Source of the DNA: Bacteroidia bacterium
GTDB taxonomy: Bacteria; Bacteroidota; Bacteroidia; B-17B0; Aurantibacillaceae
DNA length: 64,000 bases
NCBI GenBank assembly: GCA_016787705.1
Contig: JAEUTP010000027.1
Location: forward strand, 310,001 to 374,000
Direction: 5' to 3'
The notes under the pieces are model-generated. The model did no database searches and was not told where the DNA came from. It saw only the letters and a program-made list of their open reading frames with translations. Of this stretch, positions 53,101 through 62,393 are shown one piece after another. The position numbers and the translations under genes were made by a program. How positions within the stretch are numbered: position 1 is the first letter of the stretch; each line of letters starts with the position of its first letter.

Positions 53101-53691
53101 TCTGTAACATCAAATAATGGTTGCAAATCTTCAATAACTCAAACCGTAAATATTACGCCTAGGCCACTGGCAGACTTTTTCAGCATTAATAATAGCGCGC
53201 AAAGTTTAGGTGCTATTGTTTCATTTACAGATAACTCTGTTTCAGCTATATCATGGAACTGGGACTTTGGAAATAATATAACAAGTAACCTTCAAAATCC
53301 GTCAACTAATTATTTCAGTAACGGTACTTATACGGTTACTTTGATAATAAAAGACCAGTTTGGCTGTGGAGATACTGTATCAAAGCTTGTTAGAATATCC
53401 AATATTGCCGCAGAGGTAACACAATTAATTCCAAACATGATCACTCCGAATAATGATGGTAAAAATGATATTTGGCGACTAGATTTTATTGATGTATTTT
53501 TTCCTGAAGCGGAGATCGAAATTTACAGTAGGTGGGGAGAGCTGCTTTACCGTAGCGTAGGTTATTCTAATGCTTGGGATGGGAGCTACAAGGGTAATCC
53601 ATTACCTGTAGGAGCTTATTTTTATACGATCAAGCTTAATGATGTAAATAATACACAAACTTATAAAGGAACCGTAACTATACTTAAATAA
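50185..53691 (+). CDS. Giant T9SS type B cargo with IgGFc-binding-like N-terminus
   Basis: This encodes 1168 residues with a signal peptide ending near 21 (IFLIKPKAQ). The first 430 residues (DTSFWFVAPDISATLGQSPI) resemble the IgGFc-binding N-terminal domain. A long series of immunoglobulin-like repeats follows, with PKD-type modules near 845-900 (WQWQMGDGGSSA) and 1030-1070 (WNWDFGNNITSN). The C-terminal 85 residues (ITPNNDGKNDIWRLDFID, then GAYFYTIKLND) are the type B sorting signal used with PorP/SprF anchors. It starts the five-gene run and is probably a long surface filament or adhesin. A paralogue lies at 54682. Confidence 0.92.
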   Translation: MTKYLLVFVFFFIFLIKPKAQIDTSFWFVAPDISATLGQSPIELHIQTYSQAATVYVRQPANLTTGVNTTLNISANSLNITNLTASLTAVESAPTNSVSNKGIYISSNSNISVYYTIGSGASKEMISLKGQKAKGVDFYTPFPNSILTNNSLGDGGVGFDIVATNTGVTTVLITPRAACIGRAKNVTFAVPLNFGETFSMRDNNAVNPSELSGSIVSSDKPIAVTISGPIRTAATLCTNYYADQITTSDNIGKQHVIVKGQGTSDMAYVLATLNSTSLTITTSTGTINWLINTGETYSIDCSTNNLTYIDTDKPVYVTHVSGYGCKLAGAQVTPAYCAGSYTTAFTRLSSDSLNLNIVTRSGYQNTFTLTSNAVNVPISASSFSVVPGSPNLVAARIYFPVASIPVGSHNLLRNKNDLFDLGIHNGSYNNGTSYAYGSEFGQDAFVFANTVPTATICSNTTFTLNGLIGGGPITGVWSFNGFGSLSAGPNALTNNVYTPNLIDTSLAITPTPTPPVSGGLVKFVLTSTGICPNKSDTLRLYVKQQPIVTAGSNSIICSNNPTVNLSGNVFGASTSGVWSVSAPGSGTFVPSLTTFTPSYLLSNADTALSQLQFVLTSTNNGICNAVSNTVSVVINHAPIVKASLVNPIIRCANNSTISLNGVISGTTTNTGQWTSNGTGIFVPNQFALLCQYIPSSADIALGTIKLKLTSTNNQQCKAVSDSVNVIFTQPVSVSAGVDLNTCKNNPVIQLNAVITGTASNSGIWYGGAGTFTASNTALTTTYTGTPAEVAAGFVILTFSTTNNGICLGVSDQVKIDFRDKPTANFTVNTVCLNQTTLFTDQSINTSGIGSLNTWQWQMGDGGSSAAVNPIYNYTTAGTYTAQLIVSNTFNCYDTVYRPVTVYALPTASFSVSRACTGSAQLIGFVDQSTISAPASIPSTGYYWDFGGVPPYFSFAEDTSIVFPSQGIFNITHSVTSNNGCKSSITQTVNITPRPLADFFSINNSAQSLGAIVSFTDNSVSAISWNWDFGNNITSNLQNPSTNYFSNGTYTVTLIIKDQFGCGDTVSKLVRISNIAAEVTQLIPNMITPNNDGKNDIWRLDFIDVFFPEAEIEIYSRWGELLYRSVGYSNAWDGSYKGNPLPVGAYFYTIKLNDVNNTQTYKGTVTILK

Positions 53692-53693
53692 TA

Positions 53694-54698
53694 ATGAAAA
53701 CAAAATTATATACAGTAGTTATTTTAATGATTTGCTTTTCGTTTTCTCGCGCACAGCAGCAAACATTATATACAAATATTACACTTCACCAGTATTTATA
53801 TAATCCGGCCTATGCAGGAACCAATAAAGGCATGCAATTTAACGCAGGTTACCGTAACCAATGGGCGGGCTTTGAAAATGCGCCTGTTACCTATATGGTA
53901 AGCGGTTATGGTACGTTTAAAAAACGAACTAATATGGCTGCCGGAGGATTGATAATAAATGATAAAAGTGGTTTAATATCACGTACTTCTTTTTATGGAA
54001 CATATAGTTATCATGCAAGAATAAACAAAAAAGTAAATCTTGGTTTTGGAATTGGAATTGGAGCGGTTCAATATAACGTAAAAATTTACAATGCTAAAGT
54101 TTATGATAAGGATGACGAGTTTATGAAAAACAATATTCTTAACGCAAATGCTTTTGATGCAAATGCGGGCTTATATTTATACAGCAAAAATTTCTTTTTA
54201 GGAATCAGCAGTCAGCAATTATCTAAAGGAAAGATATATTGGGATAATACCATAGGAAGGTTAACACCACATCTTTATGGTTATATGGGTTACAATTTTA
54301 CACTGGATAAAAAGAAGAAAGAGTGGGTGTTACAACCATCTACACTTATTCGCTATAATAGCCCGGCACCTTATCAATTAGAATTTAATTTAAAATGTAT
54401 TTACAAAGAAATGTTTTGGATCGGTGGCGGATACAGAATTAACTCTTCTGCTTGTGCCATGTTTGGAACAACTATAAGCAAACAATTTACAATTGGCTAT
54501 AGCTACGATTATTCTACAACAGCTTTACAAAAATATTCAAATGGCAGTCACGAAATAATTTTAACTTACACAAAGTCAGCGAAGAAGAAGAAAACAGTTG
54601 GAGACAAGATTCAGGATGCTGACGAAGAAGAATTAAATAATATTGATAATAGTATTAAAACCAATTTAAAAAATAAAAAGAATGAAGAGAAGAAATAA
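53694..54698 (+). CDS. PorP/SprF family T9SS outer-membrane protein
   Basis: This encodes 334 residues with a signal peptide ending near 20 (CFSFSRAQQ). The family signature is visible: LHQYLYNPAYAGTNKGMQFN, then AGYRNQWAGFENAPVTYMV. The body is a beta-barrel of aromatic strands and the C-terminus is a charged tail. SprF proteins are needed for surface display of type B cargo such as SprB. It lies two bases after the preceding giant cargo and overlaps the next by 17 bp. Confidence 0.93.
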   Translation: MKTKLYTVVILMICFSFSRAQQQTLYTNITLHQYLYNPAYAGTNKGMQFNAGYRNQWAGFENAPVTYMVSGYGTFKKRTNMAAGGLIINDKSGLISRTSFYGTYSYHARINKKVNLGFGIGIGAVQYNVKIYNAKVYDKDDEFMKNNILNANAFDANAGLYLYSKNFFLGISSQQLSKGKIYWDNTIGRLTPHLYGYMGYNFTLDKKKKEWVLQPSTLIRYNSPAPYQLEFNLKCIYKEMFWIGGGYRINSSACAMFGTTISKQFTIGYSYDYSTTALQKYSNGSHEIILTYTKSAKKKKTVGDKIQDADEEELNNIDNSIKTNLKNKKNEEKK

Positions 54699-57600
54699 AC
54701 TAGGCCTTCTGGCTTTATTTTTATTCGTAAACATATCTGTATCCTTTTCACAGGTAGATACAACTTTTTGGTTTGCTGCACCGTGGATTACCCAAGGCCA
54801 CGCAGGTAAAATACCTTTGGCATTGCAAATTGCAACTTTTAGTAATACAACTACTGTTCGTTTAAGGCAACCAGCCGGAACCTATGATACTACGTTTATT
54901 GTTGGGCCTAATACAAACTTTACAAAATCGTTAAATCATATTGTTAATATTGTTGAAAACACGCCGGCTAACACTGTATTGAACAGAGGGCTTAAAATAA
55001 CATCAGATTTTCCTATGACCGTAACTTATGATGTTATTACAATTACAAATAACCCCGAAACATATTCTGTTAAAGGACAAAATGGTTTAGGTTATGAATT
55101 TTTATGTCCCTTTCAACAGGCCAGTAATAATGGCGTTTATTCACCACAGCCAAAATCCCAGATTACTATTGTTGCTACCCAGCCCAATACGGTTGTTTGG
55201 ATCACACCAAAATGCGCAGTTATAGGACATCCGGCAAATATTACCTATTCGGTTGGACTTGGTTATGGTCAGTCTTATAATATTGAAAATGTTACACATT
55301 TAACAACAACGGCTGGTAATAATCTTGCCGGAACTATTGTTGTAGCAAATAAACCTATTGCTGTTACAGTATCTGACGACTCGGTTGCCAGCATTGGCGG
55401 TTGCCGAGATTTAATGGGTGATCAATTGGTACCGGTTGATATTATCGGTAACGAATACATTGTTAATAAGGGTGGTTTAAATGCAGCAGAAGCAGAAGGT
55501 GCCTACATTGTGGCAACAGTAAATCAAACCTCAGTAACTATTAATGATGGCGTAACCAGCTCTGTTATGTTAAATAAAGGTGATAGCTATTTTTATAAGA
55601 TCACTCAACCACTAACCTATATTAAATCAACTAAAGATATTTACGTAATGGACGTAAGTGGTTTTGGTTGCGAAAAAGGCGAGGCTATTTTGCCACCAAT
55701 AAACTGTGCAGGCTCTAATCAGGTTGCTTTTACAAGAAACAACAGCCAACCTTTTTATTTAAATATTTTAGTAGAAACAAGCGCAGTTGGATCGTTTACA
55801 CTAAACGGGTCTAATACATTAGTTCCCGCGTCTGCTTTCAGTTTAGTACCTGGTACAGGTGGTAATTTTTCAGGAGCACAGATTCAATTCAACACAACAA
55901 ATATTCCTGTGTTATCCGCCAACTTATTATCAAATAACGCTGCGGTTTTTGCCCTTGGTATTTTTCATGGAGGAACTACTTCGGGGTGTTTATTTCATTA
56001 TATGTCTTCTTTTTTACGCAGAACTACTATAACGGTTCCCACGCCAACTGCCGTTTGTGTAAGCCCCGGAGTGCAGGTACCTTTAACAGGAACAATTAGC
56101 GGTGGTTCTATAACTGGTTATTGGACAACTACAGGTGGCACTGGTACATTTGGTGCTTATACATCTACAGTAAATACTATATCTACTGTATATACATTAT
56201 CAAATGCCGATACATTACTTTCAAATATTACCTTTTCACTTATATCTACCGGGTGTAAACCAGATACCAATACTATAACTGTACCAATTAAACAACGACC
56301 GCAAGTATCTGTTGGTTCAGGAACAACCATATGTAAAAATAACCTGGTGCCTATACAGTTATCAGGTACTGTTTCAGGCCCACCAGTAGCAACAGGCGGC
56401 GTATGGACAACCAGTGGTTCAGGATTTATTAGTCCCGGAATAAATATTACCTATACACCAACACCTGCCGATCTTGCAGCAGGAAGTGTTAACTTTACGC
56501 TTAGTGCCGTTGGTGGTTGTAGTCCTAACTCACGAACGCTTACGGTAAACTTTATTGACCCGCCTGCGCTTACGGGGTTTAATGATAATATTTGTACAAA
56601 TACTCAGTCCGTTGTTTTAACATCTACTGTAGTTGGTAGTGCAAATACACCAACCTGGTCAACAACAAATGGTACTGGATTTTTTGTTCCAAGTAACGTG
56701 GGCTTAAACCCTACCTATTCTGTAAGTGTTAGTGATTACAGTTTAACAACAATTAATTTTGTTGTTACCCTAAACCCAGGCCTGCCTTGTGGTATAATTT
56801 CAGATAATGTTCAATTAACCATGCGCCCTGCGCCTTTGGCAATAGCACCTGCTGATTTTACAGTATGTGCCAATGCGGGTTTAATAAATTTAAACGGAAA
56901 TATTGGCGGATCTGCGTCAACTGGTACATGGACTACTCCTAACGGTACGGGTGCATTTATTCCGGGTTCGGCAACGCCGGTATCAAATTACACTATGAGT
57001 TTTTCTGATATGTCAATAGGTACATTAACTTACGTTTTAACTACCGACCCTGGTACTTACAATTGCCCTAATGATACCGATACTTTAAAAGTAGCTGTGC
57101 TTGCTGCTCCCGTAGTTGCTGTAAACAGTAATACTTCAGTTTGTGAAAATGCACCAATAGCCTTAACAGGAACTGTAACAGGTTATACCAATACAGGTAT
57201 CTGGAGTTCAACAGGCACCGGTGCCTTTACACCAACCAATACAGCTTTAGGTGGTCAATATTTTCCAAGTCAGGGTGATGTAGCTAACGGCAGCGTAGTG
57301 CTTACTTTATTATCTACTAATAACCAAGGCTGCCCAGCGCAAACGGCATCTTTTGTGGCTAACTTTATTGATGCCCCACAAGCTTCATTTATTATACCAC
57401 CCAAAGGTATTTGTATAAACAGTGGTATACCATTTACAAGTAATTCTCAAAATAATGGTACATCCAATTTAACGTACGCATGGAGCTTTGGCGATGGAGT
57501 TGGAAGTTCAAGTAGTTCTAACCCTGTTTATACTTATACAAATACAGGTTTGTATGTAGTAACATTAACAGTAACCGGAACAAACACAATGGTTATACCA

Positions 57601-58410
57601 AATGTTCAATGTCCGGACACAGTTATGAGAAATATAATTGTAAACGGGTTACCACTTGCAGATTTTACGTTCTCAAATGCCTGTCAGGGCGATTTTACGC
57701 AATTTAAAGATGGTTCAGGTGAGGTTGCAAGTAATATTACATGGCAATTTGGTGACGGAAGTCCTGTTGTATCGCTTATAAAAGATCCTTCACATACATA
57801 TACAATAGCAGGTATATATAATGTAACACAAACCGTTACATCTAACCAGGGTTGTATCAATTCAGCTTCAAAATCCGTTACCGTCAATCCGCAACCCGTT
57901 GCCGAATTTGGTATGACAAACGATCCTACAATTGCATTAGAACCTGTATATTTTTCCGATTTTTCGGCACCAACAGGCTCTATTACAACCTGGCTATGGT
58001 CATTTGGTGATGAAGGAACCGGAGATGGTCCATCGCCAACCCATGTTTATAATAATACAGGTGTTTATTTAATTACCCTAACTGTTTATGATAGTAACGG
58101 CTGTAAAGATACTATCAGTAAAGAAATACAGGTTCAGATATTGCCACAGGTACCAACTGCGTTTACGCCAAACAATGATAACAACAATGACCTTCTTTTT
58201 GTAAAAGGCGGTCCGTTTGAAAAGATCACTTTCAGGGTTTACAATAACTGGGGTGAATTACTTTTTGAAACCAACGACCAATCAAAAGGCTGGGATGGAA
58301 CTAAAAATGGTAAAGACCAACCCGTTGGTGTTTATGTTTGGACTTTAGTTGTGGATATGTATAACAATCGCCAGGTAAAGAAAAACGGTGATGTAACTAT
58401 TATTAGATAA
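54682..58410 (+). CDS. Second giant T9SS type B cargo, paralogue of the 50185 gene
   Basis: This encodes 1242 residues. The signal peptide is LLALFLFVNISVSFSQ, followed by DTTFWFAAPWITQGHAGKIP, closely like the first paralogue. The N-terminal 430 residues resemble the IgGFc-binding domain. Repeats follow, many of the form WTTxxGTGxFxP, then PKD domains (YAWSFGDGVGSSSSSNPVYT, TWQFGDGSPVV, WLWSFGDEGTGDGPSPTHVY) and the type B C-terminal signal (FTPNNDNNNDLLFVKGG). Its start lies inside the end of the SprF gene, so translation is coupled. The duplication gives a second cargo/partner pair. Confidence 0.92.
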   Translation: MKRRNKLGLLALFLFVNISVSFSQVDTTFWFAAPWITQGHAGKIPLALQIATFSNTTTVRLRQPAGTYDTTFIVGPNTNFTKSLNHIVNIVENTPANTVLNRGLKITSDFPMTVTYDVITITNNPETYSVKGQNGLGYEFLCPFQQASNNGVYSPQPKSQITIVATQPNTVVWITPKCAVIGHPANITYSVGLGYGQSYNIENVTHLTTTAGNNLAGTIVVANKPIAVTVSDDSVASIGGCRDLMGDQLVPVDIIGNEYIVNKGGLNAAEAEGAYIVATVNQTSVTINDGVTSSVMLNKGDSYFYKITQPLTYIKSTKDIYVMDVSGFGCEKGEAILPPINCAGSNQVAFTRNNSQPFYLNILVETSAVGSFTLNGSNTLVPASAFSLVPGTGGNFSGAQIQFNTTNIPVLSANLLSNNAAVFALGIFHGGTTSGCLFHYMSSFLRRTTITVPTPTAVCVSPGVQVPLTGTISGGSITGYWTTTGGTGTFGAYTSTVNTISTVYTLSNADTLLSNITFSLISTGCKPDTNTITVPIKQRPQVSVGSGTTICKNNLVPIQLSGTVSGPPVATGGVWTTSGSGFISPGINITYTPTPADLAAGSVNFTLSAVGGCSPNSRTLTVNFIDPPALTGFNDNICTNTQSVVLTSTVVGSANTPTWSTTNGTGFFVPSNVGLNPTYSVSVSDYSLTTINFVVTLNPGLPCGIISDNVQLTMRPAPLAIAPADFTVCANAGLINLNGNIGGSASTGTWTTPNGTGAFIPGSATPVSNYTMSFSDMSIGTLTYVLTTDPGTYNCPNDTDTLKVAVLAAPVVAVNSNTSVCENAPIALTGTVTGYTNTGIWSSTGTGAFTPTNTALGGQYFPSQGDVANGSVVLTLLSTNNQGCPAQTASFVANFIDAPQASFIIPPKGICINSGIPFTSNSQNNGTSNLTYAWSFGDGVGSSSSSNPVYTYTNTGLYVVTLTVTGTNTMVIPNVQCPDTVMRNIIVNGLPLADFTFSNACQGDFTQFKDGSGEVASNITWQFGDGSPVVSLIKDPSHTYTIAGIYNVTQTVTSNQGCINSASKSVTVNPQPVAEFGMTNDPTIALEPVYFSDFSAPTGSITTWLWSFGDEGTGDGPSPTHVYNNTGVYLITLTVYDSNGCKDTISKEIQVQILPQVPTAFTPNNDNNNDLLFVKGGPFEKITFRVYNNWGELLFETNDQSKGWDGTKNGKDQPVGVYVWTLVVDMYNNRQVKKNGDVTIIR

Positions 58411-58414
58411 GCCA

Positions 58415-59410
58415 ATGAGAACTATAAAAAAATATACAATAATTTGTTGCTTGTTTTTGGTTTCGGCCGCTAAAGCACAGGATTTTCATTTAAGTTTGTA
58501 TGACGCGGCGCCATTATTCTTAAATCCGGCTATGACGGGTTTAGTAGATGGAAAAATGAGATTGCATGCGCACTACCGTAACCAATGGAATGCCATTGCT
58601 TACAAACCTTTTACTACTGCTTTGGTAAGTTTTGATATGCCAAAAGGCAAATGGGGCTTTGGTGGCCAGGTAAGTAACATGCGCGCAGGTTTTGGTAATT
58701 ACAACGTATTTCAATTATTAGGGTCTGCTTCTTATGCAGTACCAATTGATAAAAACAAATATCATAACCTGTCTTTTGGTTTACAAGCAGGCTTTACTCA
58801 AAAACGTATCGAATATCAAATCTACACTTTTGATAATCAATGGAGTGGTTTGGATGGCGGTTCATTTGATAAATCAATTCCAAATAATGAAAATTTTAAC
58901 CGCGGTTCACAATTTCAGGAAGCTATTAATTTTGGTGCATTGTATTTTTATGGTAAACAACAATCGCGAATCAATCCTTTTGCAGGATTTAGCGCCTTTA
59001 ATTTAACACAACCAAAAGAAACTTTTTTTGGAAGCAATAACCGCTTGCCAATAAGAATGTATTCGCATGTAGGGGTTAGGGTTAACATAAGCGAATTATT
59101 ATATGTAATTCCAAAAGTGTTGATCTACAATCAAAAAAATATTATCCAGCAAACGTATGCAATGGATGCAGGTTATTTCTTTAAAGGCGAAAAATTCTAT
59201 GCTTTGGCCGGATATATTTACAGAGCTAAAGATGCCAGTATTGCTTATGTTGGATTTAAAAAGGATAATTACATTATAAAAGTTGCTTACGACTTTAATA
59301 CTTCTTCGTTGAGAGGCACATCTAAAACAAGAGGTGCTTACGAACTTTCTTTAACCTGGTTAGGTAAGAAATCAAAAAATCAAGATGTTAAAAACTGTCC
59401 AAGATTGTAG
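58415..59410 (+). CDS. Second PorP/SprF family T9SS protein
   Basis: This encodes 331 residues. A signal peptide (CCLFLVSAAKAQ) is followed by LSLYDAAPLFLNPAMTGLVD and the family motif MRLHAHYRNQWNAIAYKPFT. It is a beta-barrel of the same kind as the first copy but clearly diverged, so the pairs have probably specialised. It starts four bases after the second giant cargo and five bases before the OmpA-like gene. Confidence 0.93.
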   Translation: MRTIKKYTIICCLFLVSAAKAQDFHLSLYDAAPLFLNPAMTGLVDGKMRLHAHYRNQWNAIAYKPFTTALVSFDMPKGKWGFGGQVSNMRAGFGNYNVFQLLGSASYAVPIDKNKYHNLSFGLQAGFTQKRIEYQIYTFDNQWSGLDGGSFDKSIPNNENFNRGSQFQEAINFGALYFYGKQQSRINPFAGFSAFNLTQPKETFFGSNNRLPIRMYSHVGVRVNISELLYVIPKVLIYNQKNIIQQTYAMDAGYFFKGEKFYALAGYIYRAKDASIAYVGFKKDNYIIKVAYDFNTSSLRGTSKTRGAYELSLTWLGKKSKNQDVKNCPRL

Positions 59411-59415
59411 TATTT

Positions 59416-61551
59416 ATGTTTAGAAAAAAAATAGCTCTTCCAATAGTTTTCGTTTTATTAAGCTCTATAACTTTCTCTCAATCAAAAAAATTGTGGACGG
59501 AAATTGCTGACGATGCTTTTGCAAAAAAAGATTATGCTACCGCTGCAGTTAATTACGCAAAGGTATTGGATGATACAACCGTATTGAGAAGTTATGTATT
59601 GCCTTACGAAACCCAATTGGTTAACTTAAATTCAAAATCTTTATTTAAAGTTCCTGAACTTAGAGTTACCAAACGAAAAGACAGCACCAATCTTGTAAAA
59701 GAAAATTTGGTAGCTTCAAGTAAATACGATTTTATTATGTACCGTTTGGCAACCAGCTACCGTTTAAATTATGATTACAAGCATGCTGTTGAGCAATACA
59801 AAAAATGTGTAGACAGGAAAGTATACCCCGATGCGCCTTACTTTTACGCGTTATCATTAATGAGTTTAAAACAATATTCAGAAGCACTAAAAGCATTTGA
59901 TAATTATACAAACCCTAAACCAGATTCTGCCGGTGTTATGCCAAAACCTGGTACAGATTCGCTAGTAAAACAAGCGGATAAAAAGAAAAAATCATGCTTT
60001 TTTGCTTTAGATACTTTATCGCCACGTAAGCCAATAAAAGTACGCATGATGGATTCAATTGTTTTTAACCGTGGCTCTGCAAGTTTTGGCGCTATGTATT
60101 TTGAGAACGATACACGGGTTTTATTTACAAGCGCGCGTAAAGGCGGTGTTGTAACAGATCCTGAAAAACAAAATTCTGCTTACTTCTGCGATGTTTATAC
60201 CTCTACCATTGATGATACCATCTGGCAACGCCCCGTAAATTTTGGCCGCCCTGTAAATACATCTTTGCACGAAGGCGCAAGTTTTTTTACTAAAGATGGT
60301 GTAATGTTATTTACACGCTGGAGCGATAATAACAAGAACGAAGCATTCATCTATATGGCGCGTAGTATTGAAGGTAAGTTTTACGATGCTATGAAATTAG
60401 GTACCAACGTAAATTTACCGGGTTACAAATCTCAACAGCCATTTGTAAGCGCTGATGGTAAAAAATTGTTCTTCTCATCTAACCGTCCGGGCGGTAAAGG
60501 CGGTTTTGATATCTGGATGGCACCAATTGATGATAACGGCTTTATTGGTGAAGCACAAAATTTAAAAGAGCCTATTAATACACCCGGAGATGAAGTAACT
60601 CCTTTTTTACACGACCTTTCTAATACTTTATTTTTCGCATCTAACGGCATGCCGGGTTTAGGCGGTTTAGACATCTTTAAATCAAGCTTAAATGTTGATG
60701 ACAGCGTTTACATGTACCCCGTAAATTTAAATGCACCTATTAACTCAAGTAAAGACGATGCGTATTATATTATGGATCGCTTAGGTGAAAAAGGCTTTTT
60801 CTCAAGCGACAGACAAGATTGCCCTAGCGGACATTGCTACGATATCTATTCGTTTGTTAACGCGCCTATCTTTTTCAACTTAAGTGGTATTGTATTTGAT
60901 GCAGAAACAAACGATCCGATTCCAAGCGCCTTAGTAACAATAAGAGACGTGCATGATGGCGAAGAACCTTTCTTTTTAGTGACGGATGAAAAAGGGTATT
61001 ACAGTACACCTTTAAAACCAAACCTGGAGTATTTCTTAAAAGCGCAAAAAAATAAATACTTTGGCCAGGCAGCAAGTGTTGCTACCAAAGGCTTAACAGA
61101 TTCTAAAGATTTTGAGCAGGATTTCTTTTTAGGAAAAATTCCTGAAGGTGATATTGAAATTGAAGGTATTGAGTACGATTTTGATAAAGCCACCTTACGT
61201 CCTAAATCAATGGAGATCTTAGATAAGATCGTAGACCTCCTTAAGATCAACGATAACTTAAGTATTGAGTTAAGCTCGCATACCGATGCACGCGGTAACG
61301 ATGCTTACAACATGAAATTATCACAAGGCCGCGCACAAAGCTGTGTAGATTATATTATCAGTAAAGGCATTGCAAAAAAACGCATTCTTGCAACAGGTTA
61401 TGGTGAAACAAAACCAATTATACCTGAAGCTGAGATAAATAAAATGGTGCCTAAGAGCGAAGAGTTTGAAACCGCTCACCAAAAAAACCGCCGAACAGCC
61501 TTTAGGGTAATTGGCGAAACAAATATCAATATCATTAATAAAACAAAATAA
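59416..61551 (+). CDS. PorE-like OmpA family protein (TPR, PD40 propeller, CarD-like, OmpA)
   Basis: This encodes 711 residues. After a signal peptide (VFVLLSSITFSQ) the domains are, in order: tetratricopeptide repeats at about 20-175 (FAKKDYATAAVNYAKVL), a PD40 beta-propeller at about 210-470 (DGKKLFFSSNRPGGKGGFDI), a carboxypeptidase regulatory-like domain at about 490-560 (NLSGIVFDAETNDPIPSALV) and a C-terminal OmpA domain at about 575-700 (SSHTDARGNDAYNMKLSQGR) that binds peptidoglycan. This is the PorE domain set of the T9SS. It would tie the two SprF/cargo pairs to the cell wall. Confidence 0.9.
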   Translation: MFRKKIALPIVFVLLSSITFSQSKKLWTEIADDAFAKKDYATAAVNYAKVLDDTTVLRSYVLPYETQLVNLNSKSLFKVPELRVTKRKDSTNLVKENLVASSKYDFIMYRLATSYRLNYDYKHAVEQYKKCVDRKVYPDAPYFYALSLMSLKQYSEALKAFDNYTNPKPDSAGVMPKPGTDSLVKQADKKKKSCFFALDTLSPRKPIKVRMMDSIVFNRGSASFGAMYFENDTRVLFTSARKGGVVTDPEKQNSAYFCDVYTSTIDDTIWQRPVNFGRPVNTSLHEGASFFTKDGVMLFTRWSDNNKNEAFIYMARSIEGKFYDAMKLGTNVNLPGYKSQQPFVSADGKKLFFSSNRPGGKGGFDIWMAPIDDNGFIGEAQNLKEPINTPGDEVTPFLHDLSNTLFFASNGMPGLGGLDIFKSSLNVDDSVYMYPVNLNAPINSSKDDAYYIMDRLGEKGFFSSDRQDCPSGHCYDIYSFVNAPIFFNLSGIVFDAETNDPIPSALVTIRDVHDGEEPFFLVTDEKGYYSTPLKPNLEYFLKAQKNKYFGQAASVATKGLTDSKDFEQDFFLGKIPEGDIEIEGIEYDFDKATLRPKSMEILDKIVDLLKINDNLSIELSSHTDARGNDAYNMKLSQGRAQSCVDYIISKGIAKKRILATGYGETKPIIPEAEINKMVPKSEEFETAHQKNRRTAFRVIGETNINIINKTK

Positions 61552-61577
61552 TTGTGGCATTAAGCCTCTCCCTAAAT

Positions 61578-61606
61578 CCCTCTCCAAAGGAGAGGGACTT
61601 TTTTTT
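61578..61606 (+). terminator. Hairpin terminator, also a common Bacteroidota repeat
   Basis: CCCTCTCC (61578-61585) and GGAGAGGG (61589-61596) with a 3-nt loop, then a run of eight T residues. It follows the PorE-like gene and closes the T9SS operon. Confidence 0.85.
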
Positions 61607-61642
61607 GTCTAAACCTAAAACATTTTTATTTGTTCTAATATT

Positions 61643-61927
61643 GTGAAGAAAGAAATATTCCGTAGCTATAAAATAACCATTAAAGGCAAAGTGCAGGGCG
61701 TTAGTTATCGCTTTAACGCACAAGCCATGGCACATAAATTAAATTTAACGGGCTATGTTCGTAACCTGCACGATGGTTCGGTATTTGCACATGCCGAGGG
61801 TAAAGAAGAGGAAATAAATAAATTTATTGATTGGTGTTACATTGGCTCACGCCTGGCTAAAGTAACCGAGGTAGCCGCCGAAGAAACCGAATTTGTGGGC
61901 TTTCAGACATTTGAAATAAAAAAGTAA
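61643..61927 (+). CDS. Acylphosphatase
   Basis: This encodes 94 residues from a GTG start. The conserved region KITIKGKVQGVSYRFNAQAM carries the phosphate loop VQGVSYR with the catalytic Arg, and LTGYVRNLHDGSVFAHAEGK carries the conserved Asn. The alpha-beta sandwich is complete at normal length. It hydrolyses acyl phosphates such as acetyl phosphate and carbamoyl phosphate. The next gene follows after four bases, so it may share a transcript with the two parvulins. Confidence 0.93.
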   Translation: MKKEIFRSYKITIKGKVQGVSYRFNAQAMAHKLNLTGYVRNLHDGSVFAHAEGKEEEINKFIDWCYIGSRLAKVTEVAAEETEFVGFQTFEIKK

Positions 61928-61931
61928 AACC

Positions 61932-62321
61932 ATGAATAAGATAAAATTATTGTTACTTTTTTTCTTTTTTATTTCGATAACATTTTCTCAAAAACAGACT
62001 GTTGATTCTCTTGTAAAAAGTAAGGCGAAAAAAGAAATTGAGTCTTTGCGTCTCCGCGTAATAAAAGGAGAAAAAATGGAAGACATTGCCAGGGCTTACA
62101 GCGAAGATAAAGCCTCGGCTTTAAAAGGAGGTTTGATCTTAGATGTAAAGAAAGGTTTAACCGACCCCGAATTTGAAAAAGTAGCGTTTAGCTTAAAACA
62201 AGGCCAGATATTAAAGGTGTTTGAAACACAATTTGGTTATCATTTTATTCAATTGGTGCAGCGTAGGGGCGATCTTCTCGATCTTAGGCATGTTTTAATA
62301 GAGCTAAAACTGAAAAAATAA
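61932..62321 (+). CDS. Short secreted parvulin-type peptidyl-prolyl isomerase
   Basis: This encodes 129 residues. A signal peptide (LLLLFFFFISITFSQ) precedes one rotamase domain: RLRVIKGEKMEDIARAYSED, then PEFEKVAFSLKQGQILKVFE and FGYHFIQLVQRRGDLLDLRH. The same segment occurs in the next gene as its first parvulin domain, at roughly half identity by eye over about 95 residues, including the LLDLRHVLI run beyond the domain. It seems derived from the SurA-like neighbour by partial duplication. It is probably a periplasmic folding helper. Confidence 0.88.
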   Translation: MNKIKLLLLFFFFISITFSQKQTVDSLVKSKAKKEIESLRLRVIKGEKMEDIARAYSEDKASALKGGLILDVKKGLTDPEFEKVAFSLKQGQILKVFETQFGYHFIQLVQRRGDLLDLRHVLIELKLKK

Positions 62322-62393
62322 TTTACCATCTTTTTTATTTTTTTAAGATTTCTCCATTATTGCTAAGGTATTAAATGCGTAAATTTACCATGC

